A stretch of 64,000 bases of DNA, taken from positions 310,001 to 374,000 of the forward strand of contig NZ_JAIZZH010000005.1 of assembly GCF_020421205.1 (NCBI RefSeq). The letters are read 5' to 3'. Positions 48,923 through 57,900 of this stretch are shown here, in pieces. The stretch comes from Hymenobacter pini. GTDB lineage: Bacteria; Bacteroidota; Bacteroidia; Cytophagales; Hymenobacteraceae. The notes under the pieces were generated by a model. It was not told where the DNA came from, made no database searches, and was given only the letters and a program-made list of their open reading frames with translations. Every line of letters begins with the position of its first letter. Positions within the stretch are counted from its first letter, which is position 1. The position numbers and the translations under genes are program-made.

Positions 48923-51514
48923 TTAGGCTACCTGCCGGGGCTTCGCTTTTTGCGCCTTCCGCGGAATAGCCGGAGCAGCTTCTGCACCATCCGCTTCGTG
49001 GCGGCGCTTGTAAATGGCCATGCCGAAGCCCAGGGCCATGAGCAGCGTGCCACTCCACAGCAGGTTAATGAAAGGCTTTTCGACGGCCTTCAGAATGATA
49101 TAGTCCTTCTGGGTGGTGCTTACGCCGAAGGTGAATTTGCTTTGCTGCGGGTCCACGTTCAGGAAGCTCAGACGCAGGCCCAAGTCTTCTACCTCGTCCG
49201 GCACGCGGCCAATCATGCGGTTGCGCACCACAAACACGGGGTGCACGTGGTACTGCTTCTTCTCACCGTACACCAGGAAGTCGCCCTGAATGGCTAAGTC
49301 GCCCTTCTGCAGGCCCAGGCCGGCCGTTTGGTGGGCGGGCTCCACGGCCCGGAACACGGCAAAGTAGTCGTTGAGGTAGATGGTGTCGCCCACGCTCAGC
49401 ACGTGCTCTTTCACCTCGCTCCAGTCCTTCTCCTTATCCACCGGCGGCACGGCGCTGATGTGGGAGTAGATGTCATGGTCGGCAAACTTTTTGATATCGG
49501 GTGAAGCCAGCAGACCGCCCATTTCCTCGTTCACCTGCGCGCGGGGATACAGCGTGAACGTGTCGCCCGACTTCTTGTCCTTGTACTCGACGCGGTAGTA
49601 GGTGTTTTCGGGGTTAATTTCTACCGTGTCGCCGGCTTTGTAATATACCTTGTCGCCGCGCTTAATATCAGCACGAGCCAGGGTTTTGTACTCATCGGCG
49701 GTGCGGTACAGCAGTTGCTTATCCACGTAGCCGGGCACGCCGGGCACGTCCCAGAACTGGCCGGTGTAGCGCACCTCGTACTTGCCCATCGGGGCCGAGT
49801 CGTTGCGCCATAGCAGCACGTTGTCCTGGTTGGTGGTCTGGTCGAACTCGCGGGAGTAGAGCAAGCCGGATACGTTCTGGCTGATGATGTTGGAGTAACC
49901 AGCCGAGGCCAGTACGCCCAACAGCATCAGGGCAATGCCCATGTGGGCCACCCCGCCGCCCGAAAGGCTGGCTTTACGCTTCACCAGTGTGAGCACCATG
50001 CTCAGGTTGGCCAGCACCCCAAACAGGGCCGTCGTCAGCAGCACGATGTAGGTAATGCTCATTTTGTGGCCGAAGTACTGCACCAGCAGAATCACGAGGG
50101 CCGAAATGAGCAGCGTAAGAATAGCCGGCACCGTGAGGGTGCTGGTCAGGCTCGACTTGTCGTTTTTCTGCCACCACATCAGCTGGGCCAGGCCTGAGAA
50201 AAAGGCCACGCCCACACCCATCCACAGCTGGAACTTGGTGTAGTGGGCAATCTGGTCGGCGGGCAGGGCCACGTTGGTTTTCACGCCCAGGAAACCCATG
50301 AATGCGTTGTACACTGGAATGCTGGTAGTGAACAGTACCTGGAAGGCACCCAGGCACAGCACCGTAGCGCCCACAAACACCCACAACTCGGCGTTGTAGG
50401 TAGTCAGCTCTTTCTCCGAAACCGGAATCTGCTTCCAGCGCCACACCAACAGGCCGATAGCCAGCACCACAAAGGCCCCCAGGTAGATTATCAGTTGGCC
50501 CGACAGGCCTAAGTCGGTGAAGGAGTGCACCGAGGCGTTGCCCAGCACGCCTGAGCGGGTGAGGAAGGTAGCGTAGAGTACCAGCAGGAAGGTGGCAATA
50601 ACCAGCACGAAGCTGGTACGCAAAGCCGTGCGGCTACGCTGCCAGAGCACCAGCCCGTGCAGGGAGGCTACCAGCACCAGCCACGGAATGTACACGGCGT
50701 TTTCCACCGGGTCCCAGTTCCAATAGCCGCCGAAGTTCAGCGTTTCGTAGGCCCAGTACGCACCCATCACAATACCCACGCCCAGCACCATACCGCCCCA
50801 CAACGACCAGCGCAGCGCCGGCTTGGTCCACTTGGTCAGTTCACCCTTCCAGAGGCCCGCTACGGCGTAGGCGAAGGGCACCAGCGTGAGGGCAAAGCCC
50901 AGGAACAAAGTGGGCGGGTGAATCACCATCCAGTAATTCTGGAGCAGGGCGTTCAGGCCGGTACCATCTTTGGGCACGAAGTTGGGGTTGGTTTTCCAGA
51001 CCGGCAGGTCGGGCATGAAGTCGCGCAGCAGGATAAACGGCGAGGAGCCGATTTTCAGGTCGCCCAGCACTACGCCCAGAATCATGGACGTGAGGAACAG
51101 CTGCACGCCGGCAAACACGGCCATGACCGGAGCTTCCCAGCGGCGGCCATAGCGCATCAGCACCAGGCCAATGCACACGTGCCAGAAAATCCAGAGCAGG
51201 AAGCTACCCTCCTGCCCTTCCCAGAAGCAGGAAATCATGTAGTACACCGGCAGGTGGTTGCTGCTATGGCTCCAGGCGTAATAGTACTCGTAGCGGTGCC
51301 CGTGGATAATGCCGAACAGGCAGGCAATAACGGATACTACCGCCAGGCTGTGCACTAGGAAAGCCCCCCGGCCCAACTGCAGCCACGAGGCATCGGTGTC
51401 GCCGAGGGCGCGACCCTGGCCGGCTTTGTAATAGGAATACGCCGCCACCGTGGCCGCCACAAACGCTACTATGACACTCAGGTGTCCCGCGTCGCCGATA
51501 AGGGTGTTCAACAT
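48923..51514 (-). CDS. ccmF: Cytochrome c maturation haem lyase CcmF
   Basis: An 863-residue inner-membrane protein with about fifteen helices. The haem-handling tryptophan-rich motif is seen as GGYWNWDPVENAVY, and MISCFWEGQEGSFLLWI and WMVIHPPTLFLGFALTLVPFAYA are also typical of CcmF. It transfers haem from CcmE to apocytochrome c. It is longer than the proteobacterial form (about 650) because of a large C-terminal periplasmic part (about 590-840), as in other Bacteroidota. It overlaps the previous gene by seven bases. Confidence 0.96.
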   Translation of the reverse strand: MLNTLIGDAGHLSVIVAFVAATVAAYSYYKAGQGRALGDTDASWLQLGRGAFLVHSLAVVSVIACLFGIIHGHRYEYYYAWSHSSNHLPVYYMISCFWEGQEGSFLLWIFWHVCIGLVLMRYGRRWEAPVMAVFAGVQLFLTSMILGVVLGDLKIGSSPFILLRDFMPDLPVWKTNPNFVPKDGTGLNALLQNYWMVIHPPTLFLGFALTLVPFAYAVAGLWKGELTKWTKPALRWSLWGGMVLGVGIVMGAYWAYETLNFGGYWNWDPVENAVYIPWLVLVASLHGLVLWQRSRTALRTSFVLVIATFLLVLYATFLTRSGVLGNASVHSFTDLGLSGQLIIYLGAFVVLAIGLLVWRWKQIPVSEKELTTYNAELWVFVGATVLCLGAFQVLFTTSIPVYNAFMGFLGVKTNVALPADQIAHYTKFQLWMGVGVAFFSGLAQLMWWQKNDKSSLTSTLTVPAILTLLISALVILLVQYFGHKMSITYIVLLTTALFGVLANLSMVLTLVKRKASLSGGGVAHMGIALMLLGVLASAGYSNIISQNVSGLLYSREFDQTTNQDNVLLWRNDSAPMGKYEVRYTGQFWDVPGVPGYVDKQLLYRTADEYKTLARADIKRGDKVYYKAGDTVEINPENTYYRVEYKDKKSGDTFTLYPRAQVNEEMGGLLASPDIKKFADHDIYSHISAVPPVDKEKDWSEVKEHVLSVGDTIYLNDYFAVFRAVEPAHQTAGLGLQKGDLAIQGDFLVYGEKKQYHVHPVFVVRNRMIGRVPDEVEDLGLRLSFLNVDPQQSKFTFGVSTTQKDYIILKAVEKPFINLLWSGTLLMALGFGMAIYKRRHEADGAEAAPAIPRKAQKAKPRQVA

Positions 51515-52542
51515 GTGCTGCTGCGTTGAAAGTAAATCAGATTGCCAGATACTCTACCAAACTGATTATGAGTTGTTTTGTCTATCTGAATAGAAACCCG
51601 ATGCCGGCGCATCCGGCCAGCTCGTCGTTCCCACTGTTTTTGTTGCTGCTGCGCTTGCCGCCGGGAGTCCGTTGGCGGTTTCGGTGGTTGCGTGCCCAGC
51701 TTGCTATGGCTAAACCACTGCTGCTGCACCAGTACCGGCGCCATATTATCCTCCGATTCAGCAATTATCTGGTAAAGGTAGCGCCCCGGGGCGGTTACCG
51801 TATCAGTCCAGCTGTAGCTCGGGGCAGCAGTACCGTAGGTGCTGCGGGTTACCTCTACCACGGCCTGGCTGCTGGCCCGAAACGCGGTGGCCTCCCGCCG
51901 CCACACCCGAAACCGCGCCACCGAGCTGACCGAATCAGGCAGAGTCCAGTGCAGCGTAACCACGCGGCTGGCGCTAGGCGCTGCTGGAGCGGGCGGTAAG
52001 CTAGCGGCTGGCAGGCCGTAGGCGGTGCTACTTACTGCCAGGTTGAACCGGCAATAGTCCCGCAGGTAGCCATCCACGTTCAGCAAATACACCTGCCCGG
52101 CTTGCAGGCCTTGCAACGGCACAAACACATCATCCTGACTGCCAAGGGAAGTGCACGACAGGATGCGGTACGTAGCCGGCTGACAGGGAATACCCGTAAG
52201 CACCACCAGTTGTACCCCGCGCGTGTCCCGGCACTGCTGCCCGCTGATATTCACGAAGTAGCTACCCGAAACTGAGGGCGTGAACTCAAACCACTGGTCG
52301 TTGTGGTACTCGATGCATTTGCCCGTCAGGCGCTCGTCCACGCATGGCCACTGCACGGTGCAGTTGGTAGTGGTGGAGGCTACCGGTTTTTCGACCTGTA
52401 ACACCAGCCGCCGGGCAATGTCGTCGTTGGGCACCTGGCAGGTAGCGGTATTATTCTTCAGCAAAAGCAGCGCAGCCAGCAAACCGACCAAAACCCGGAG
52501 TCTGGTTGTTTGCGTGTCTGCTGTTGGTTGCTGCTCCCCCAC
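51508..52542 (-). CDS. Secreted FN3-containing protein inside the ccm cluster
   Basis: A 344-residue protein with a signal peptide (about 16-36), a Cys-rich all-beta domain at about 45-170 (WFEFTPSVSGSYFVNISGQQC, a pre-peptidase C-terminal-like pattern) and an FN3 domain at about 185-270. The final 70 residues are basic and of low complexity. The GTG start lies 14 bases after the ccmE stop, and the TGA overlaps the ccmF start, so the gene is coupled into the ccm message. It is not a known Ccm component. The tail may have been altered by fusion to the neighbour. Confidence 0.72.
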   Translation of the reverse strand: MGEQQPTADTQTTRLRVLVGLLAALLLLKNNTATCQVPNDDIARRLVLQVEKPVASTTTNCTVQWPCVDERLTGKCIEYHNDQWFEFTPSVSGSYFVNISGQQCRDTRGVQLVVLTGIPCQPATYRILSCTSLGSQDDVFVPLQGLQAGQVYLLNVDGYLRDYCRFNLAVSSTAYGLPAASLPPAPAAPSASRVVTLHWTLPDSVSSVARFRVWRREATAFRASSQAVVEVTRSTYGTAAPSYSWTDTVTAPGRYLYQIIAESEDNMAPVLVQQQWFSHSKLGTQPPKPPTDSRRQAQQQQKQWERRAGRMRRHRVSIQIDKTTHNQFGRVSGNLIYFQRSSTC

Positions 52543-52556
52543 TACCCGTGTGCTGC

Positions 52557-52985
52557 CTAGTTAACTGATGCCGTCGCGCCCTTGATATCTTTCTCCACGT
52601 ATTTAGATGGGCACTTCAGCAGAATTTTATCAGCCACGAAGGTGTCGTTGCGCATGGCCCCGGTAATGACCACCTGCTCCGATTTGTCGAAATCCTGGGG
52701 CTTGGGGTTGAAATACACCACGCGCTGGGCAATGCGGTTGGTGTCCACCAGCGTGAAGGCAAAGTAGTTGGGGTCGACGGTGGGGTTGTATTCTAGGCCC
52801 AGGATGTTCTTAGCCCCGTCGCGGGGCAAGCGGCCCACCACGTGCACCTTAGTGAGGTTGCCATCGGCAGCCCGCTCCCGAGCTTCTTTAAAGGAAACGT
52901 ACACGCTGGCATCACCGGCGGTACTCACGATGATGCTGATTGCCACGGCAATAATGGCCATGACGAAAATGTGTGCTTTTTTCAT
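52557..52985 (-). CDS. ccmE: Haem chaperone CcmE, Cys-x3-Tyr variant
   Basis: A 142-residue protein with one N-terminal membrane helix (5-21) and an OB-fold. The haem-binding site, which in Escherichia coli is His130 within His-x3-Tyr, here reads CPSKY with Cys125 and Tyr129. This is the form known from Desulfovibrio and archaea. It takes haem from CcmC and passes it to CcmF. The start at 52985 is the membrane-helix start; upstream residues are unlikely. Confidence 0.93.
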   Translation of the reverse strand: MKKAHIFVMAIIAVAISIIVSTAGDASVYVSFKEARERAADGNLTKVHVVGRLPRDGAKNILGLEYNPTVDPNYFAFTLVDTNRIAQRVVYFNPKPQDFDKSEQVVITGAMRNDTFVADKILLKCPSKYVEKDIKGATASVN

Positions 52986-53156
52986 GTCGATTGTACAACA
53001 GGCGGCCCAACCACAGGGCCAGAGGTCAATTCTGAACAACAAAGTGCGCCGGAAAGGTGCCGGAATGCGCAACTGCGTAAATGCGTGACGGAGTATTTAC
53101 TTTAGCCAGCCGGACGGCACTGATGGCATATGTATTCATCTGCCACTGGCGTTACA

Positions 53157-53396
53157 CTATTCCTGCACTTCCTTTTCCAAGCGCGACAGGCGGCGGTCCA
53201 GTGAAATCAGGAAGAACAGCAGGCCAGCCAGCACCACGGCAATAACGGCCACTACCACGTAGATTTTGCCGCTTTGGCGCAGGGCATCGGCCATTTCGGG
53301 CTGGTCGGCCGTTTGAGCCGATACGCGCAGTACAGGCAGCAACATGGCTACTAGCAGGGCCAGTAAGGGGCGGAGCTTACGCAAGCTGTTTTTCAT
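53157..53396 (-). CDS. ccmD: CcmD-family membrane protein
   Basis: A 79-residue protein with a signal-like N-terminus (ending VSAQ) and a C-terminal membrane helix KIYVVVAVIAVVLAGLLFFLI followed by DRRLSRLEKE. This form, longer than the proteobacterial CcmD, is common in Bacteroidota ccm clusters and may help release holo-CcmE. It overlaps the ccmC stop by 20 bases. Confidence 0.85.
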   Translation of the reverse strand: MKNSLRKLRPLLALLVAMLLPVLRVSAQTADQPEMADALRQSGKIYVVVAVIAVVLAGLLFFLISLDRRLSRLEKEVQE

Positions 53397-54048
53397 ATAC
53401 TTTGAGTTTGAGCAAGGAAACGCGGCTGGCCAGCTGGGCCAGCCAGAACGCCAGCAGCGTCCAGCCAATCACGGCCGGATAGAATACCAGCCGCATGTTG
53501 CTATCAAGGTCGTACTTAGCGAAGGCCGGGTTGCCGCCCGCCCCGGGGTGCAAAGAGTCCGTGAGGCGGGGCAGGATGTAGAACAGCGGCATAGCCGTGG
53601 CAAAGGCGAAGATGTTGTAGATGGCCGATACCCGGGCCCGCTGCTGCTCATCGGTAAAGGAGGAACGCAACACCAGGTAAGCCCCGTAGATGAGCATGGC
53701 AATGGCCGCGCCGTTCAGCTTGGGGTCGTTGGTCCACCACGCGCCCCAGGTGTACTTGGCCCAGATACTACCCGTGGCCAACCCCACAAACCCCATCAGA
53801 ATACCCGTCCGGGCTGATTCGTGGGCCTGGATATCCAGTTCCGGTGTGGGGTTGCGCAGGTAGCGCACCGAGTAATACACCGAAGCCAGCAGGATGAACG
53901 TCATCCCAAACCACATGGGCACGTGGAAATACAGGTTCCGGATACTCTCATTGAGAATAGCCAGCCGGGGCACCGGCATGAGCAGGCCCGCTACTGCCAC
54001 ATACAGCAGCAGTATTACACTAAGAGCTTTCCACCAGTTTTTTTTCAT
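53377..54048 (-). CDS. ccmC: Haem transporter/loading protein CcmC
   Basis: A 223-residue protein with six helices and the tryptophan motif as WGAWWTNDPKLNG. CcmC loads haem onto CcmE. The periplasmic histidines needed for haem appear in LYFHVPMWFG and in the later loops. The start at 54048 follows an inverted heptad array, which separates it from ccmB. Confidence 0.95.
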   Translation of the reverse strand: MKKNWWKALSVILLLYVAVAGLLMPVPRLAILNESIRNLYFHVPMWFGMTFILLASVYYSVRYLRNPTPELDIQAHESARTGILMGFVGLATGSIWAKYTWGAWWTNDPKLNGAAIAMLIYGAYLVLRSSFTDEQQRARVSAIYNIFAFATAMPLFYILPRLTDSLHPGAGGNPAFAKYDLDSNMRLVFYPAVIGWTLLAFWLAQLASRVSLLKLKVYEKQLA

Positions 54049-54050
54049 GA

Positions 54051-54135
54051 GGAGTCAGGAGCTAGGAGCTAAGAGGCGGGAACCAAAAGCCGATGTACAT
54101 CTCTCGGCTTCCGGCTCCTGACTTCTAGCTTCTCC
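54051..54135. repeat. Inverted heptad array, copy 5 (GGAGCTA type), between ccmB and ccmC
   Basis: Units ggagtca, ggagcta, ggagcta, agaggcg, ggaacca, aaagccg run from 54051 to 54092. The complement of 54101-54135 reads gaagcta, gaagtca, ggagccg, gaagccg. The right arm contains the last codons and the stop of ccmB, so the repeat forms part of that gene. Confidence 0.87.
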
Positions 54136-54796
54136 ATAGAAAAGGAAACAACAGGTACGATACTGCCCCAACAATCAGGTTCAGGGCTACCAAGGTCAGC
54201 AGGGAGCTGCGGCTGGCTTCAAAATCTAAACCATCCAGCGCGTTTTTCGATACTTTGATGAGCAGCAGCAGCATGGGCACCATCAGCGGGAAGCCTAGCA
54301 CGGCCATCAGGGTGCTGCTGTTGGTGGCCTTGGCAGCAATGCCCGATACCAGCGTGAGCGTGCTGGCAAACCCCAGGGCCCCCAGCACCACATTGCCCAC
54401 AAACAGCGGCACATCCTGCACGGGGTTGCCCAGCACCACCGAGTACAGCAGCAGCGCCACCAGAGCCAGGCCCAGCAATAGCAAAGCGTTGTAGGCTATT
54501 TTGGCCAGAATGACGGCTTGGGGCCGTACCAGCGTGTAGTAGTACAGCATCCGGCCGCGGCTTTCCTGCAGGAAGCCTTTCGCCACGGCATTCACGGCCG
54601 AAAACAGCAGCACAATCCAGAACAGGGCGTTCCAGGCCGGGGCGGGCAGCTGCCCCCCACGCGAGGAGAAGCTCAGGTAACACACGAATACGGTGCTGCT
54701 TACGTACAGGAGCATCCCGTTCAGGGCCGCGCGCTGCCGCCACTCCAGGCGGAAGTCCTTCTGCATCAGTACCCAAATTTCGCTCAGAAGCGTCAC
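54125..54796 (-). CDS. ccmB: Haem exporter membrane subunit CcmB
   Basis: A 223-residue protein with six helices. LMQKDFRLEWRQRAALNGMLLYV and then KGFLQESRGRMLYYYTLVRP are CcmB signatures. It forms an ABC complex with CcmA, whose gene is not in the window. The GTG at 54796 is chosen because it gives the normal short N-terminus before LLSEIWVLMQKDF; an earlier TTG at 54838 is less likely. Its final residues are encoded by the arm of a repeat element. Confidence 0.88.
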   Translation of the reverse strand: MTLLSEIWVLMQKDFRLEWRQRAALNGMLLYVSSTVFVCYLSFSSRGGQLPAPAWNALFWIVLLFSAVNAVAKGFLQESRGRMLYYYTLVRPQAVILAKIAYNALLLLGLALVALLLYSVVLGNPVQDVPLFVGNVVLGALGFASTLTLVSGIAAKATNSSTLMAVLGFPLMVPMLLLLIKVSKNALDGLDFEASRSSLLTLVALNLIVGAVSYLLFPFLWRS

Positions 54797-54894
54797 GGCA
54801 ACACGGCTGGTAAACAGGACCGCAAAGATACAACCCAACTCCCGGATTAGCCCCCACCCCGGCCGGAATAGTATGCCTACTGCCTACATGAAAT

Positions 54895-54932
54895 AAATCA
54901 GGCGATTTTCCTGTTGGAAAACCGCCTGATTT
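54895..54932 (-). terminator. Terminator of the TolB-like gene
   Basis: A 17-bp stem with one G-U position (54895-54911 with 54916-54932), a 4-base loop and A/T runs, 23 bases after the stop. Confidence 0.9.
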
Positions 54933-54955
54933 GGCACCGTTAGAATAGCTACCGG

Positions 54956-57900
54956 TTAAAAATCGTACCCTAGGGTAACGTACAGCTTCGGCCCTTTGAT
55001 GGAGTATTGCTCCCGGCCCCAAGCCACGTCGCCTTTCACGTAGAAACCCAGCATGGTAGTACGCATGCCCACCCCGTAGCCGTACAGCATGGGGTTAGTG
55101 AAATTGACAACGGTGGCATTGAACGAACCCTCCGACACAGTTTTGGTATTGTTGGAGTTGTTCACGCTGAATGGGTTGGCGCCTGAGTAAGTAGTACCCA
55201 TATCCCCAAAGGCCGTCAACTGCAGGTTACGGAAGAAGCCCGACTCAATGGGCCGGTGCGAGAAGTACTGAATGATGGGCAACCGTAGCTCCGAGTTAAA
55301 CAACACGTACTTCTGGCCAATGCGCTTGCTGTAATTGTACCCCCGCAGGTTGGTTACAAACTGCTGATAGAACATCTGCGTTGGGTCAATGTCGGTGTTG
55401 TTGGTCCCTTTTACTTTGTCAGCGGTGATATACTGGTCGTCATCGTAATTGTAATTCAACCAGTTATCCATACCGCCCAAACGGAAGAAAGGCTGAGCCG
55501 AACCGCCACCGACATACTGCCCAAAACTGGCGCGGTTCGCCCAGATGAGCTGACGGTGCAGCTTTTGGTAGTGGCGCAGGTCGATAAAGATTTTCGTGAA
55601 ACTGGTGTTGTGCCCCGAAATATCGTTCAGGCGCGTTACGCCCGCTTTCATGCGGGTACCCTGCAGCATGTTCACGCCGGTGGCAATGGAGTTATCAAAC
55701 ACTAGTTCACCTTCGCCACCCAGGTAATTGTTTGTACGGTCGGTGGAGTTGGTCAGGTCTGAATATACCTTCCGGCTCACCGTCACGAAACGTGGCCCCA
55801 GCCGCACGCTCAGGTTGTGCGTGAGCGGATAGGCCAGCGTAGGCGCAATTTCGTGCCGGCCGTAGCGTATCCGGCCGTTATCCAAGTCTTGGAAATACGC
55901 TTGTTTTTGATACCGGATGCTCCAGTCGTAGCGGTGCTTCAGGTTGGTATATTCAGCGAAGATATTGCTGGTGCGCAGGTCGGTGAGGGCGAAAATGCCA
56001 GCCTGAATCCGGTGGTCTTCCATCATATCCGACATGTTTACCTGCCCCAGCAATCCTAACCCCTGCAGCGGATCAGAATACAGGGTAGATACCACATTGT
56101 CGATGCTAAAGCGGGTATCGTAGAGGAAAGGCCCGGATACCGACGACGCCTCCGCCGGAGCCGCCTGGGGCAGCGCTACTACGGTAGCCGGCCGCCGCTT
56201 GGGCGTGGTGGGTGAAGCACGAGAGGCTGGAATATCCTCATCAAACTGGTATTCACTGGTATTTACACGCTGGTTTTGTTGGGGAGCAGTTGGAGCCGTG
56301 GCAGCGGGCGCAGTAGCGGCTGGCTGCGCGTTCTGCTGGGCCGCGTTAGCAATGGTTGGCCCGGGCCGGTTGGGAGCGGCGGCTTTAGCCGGCTTCGAGC
56401 GGTCTTCCAGCGTTTCCTGGCGGGCCGTTTTGTAAAGCTTCAAATCTGTTGGCAGCGTGTAGTTGGGGTACAGGTACACACTTTCCCGCCCATCGGCCGC
56501 GGCCACTACGGCCAGCGTTGCGGTAGCCGCGTTGTAATCGTACTCCTTGATATCGGCCAGAAAGCTGGTGACCGGTTGGTACTGCTTAGTGCCCAGCGCA
56601 AGGCGGTACAGGCTGCGCACTCCGCTTTCCTCACTGATATACAGCACTTCGGAATCAGAGATGGCGTGGGGTCGGCCTTCGTTGGAAATGGTGCTGGCCA
56701 ACACTTCTACGGGCTGCGGCCGGCCATCGAGGTGGTACAGGTACAGGTCGTAGTTGTTCACCACGGCCCCGAAACTGCCTTTGGCCGTACCCGCCGAGTC
56801 CAGCCACCGGTTGGAGCTGAACAAAATCCCGCTACCGCCGGGCAGAAATGCCGGCTCCACGTCGTCAAAGATGTCGTTGGTGAGCTTTTCGGGCGTGCGG
56901 CTGCCGGCCCGCAACAGGTAGATGTCGTTTTGCCCGTTGCGCACCCCGCTAAACACCAACGACTTGCCATCGGGCGAGTAGCTGATATCCGTAACCTGCG
57001 AGAACTGCCCGAACAGGGAGTTGCTTCGGCCAAATGTGGGTAGCAGACTTTTCAGGCGGGCCAGCATGTTGGGTACGCCTCCGTTGGCTTCGCGGAGCTG
57101 CAGAGCCAGTTGGCCCTTGCTTTCCTCCACCACCGCTACCTGGCTGTTACCACGCCAGGCCAACACCGGCAACCGGGTTTCCACTTGCTGGTCGGGGGTT
57201 TTGTAGCCGCTCCGGTGGATTTTGGTGCGGCCTTTCCCGTTCTTATTCATCACTAGTACCCGGTAGCGGCCCTGGTCGTTCTGCACAAATGCCAGGCGCT
57301 GGCCGTTAGGGCTAAGCACGGGCTGGCTGTAGAGCACGGCCCGGCGGCTACCACCGGCCACACTGTTTTTATCGTTCAGTTCCTGGTAGGGTGTCAGAGG
57401 CTGGGCATTGAGCTGGCGGTAATAGGCCAACCAGTCCTTCAGGAACACTTTGTAAGGCACATTCAGCGAGGAGCTAATGCCCACTTCCACGTCGCGGGTG
57501 ATGCGCGTCAGGTTCAGAATGTTCTGGACGCTGGTATAGCCGTAGCGCTCCGCAATGTAATTCCACACACTTTGGCCGGCCAACTCCGGGTTGCGCACAA
57601 AGAACGGGGCTGTCCGGTTGCCTTCATATTCTTTGGTCATAGTGCGCATGTAGTTGTCCATCTCCACGCTCCAGCCCTGCGCCGCGTAGGCCGAGGCTCC
57701 GCTGATAAACCAGTCGGGCAGTTGTAGCAGGTAGCTGCTCTGGATGATTTCCTTGAGCGAGCCACCGTACATCATATCGTTGAGCAGCACCTGGGTGATG
57801 CGGTTGCTGAGGTCCTGCTTGAAGCGGGTTTGCTGGCCTTGGAAGGCAATTTGCACCTTTGTCATGCGCAGCAGCGAGGTTTCGCCGCCAGTTTCGTACT

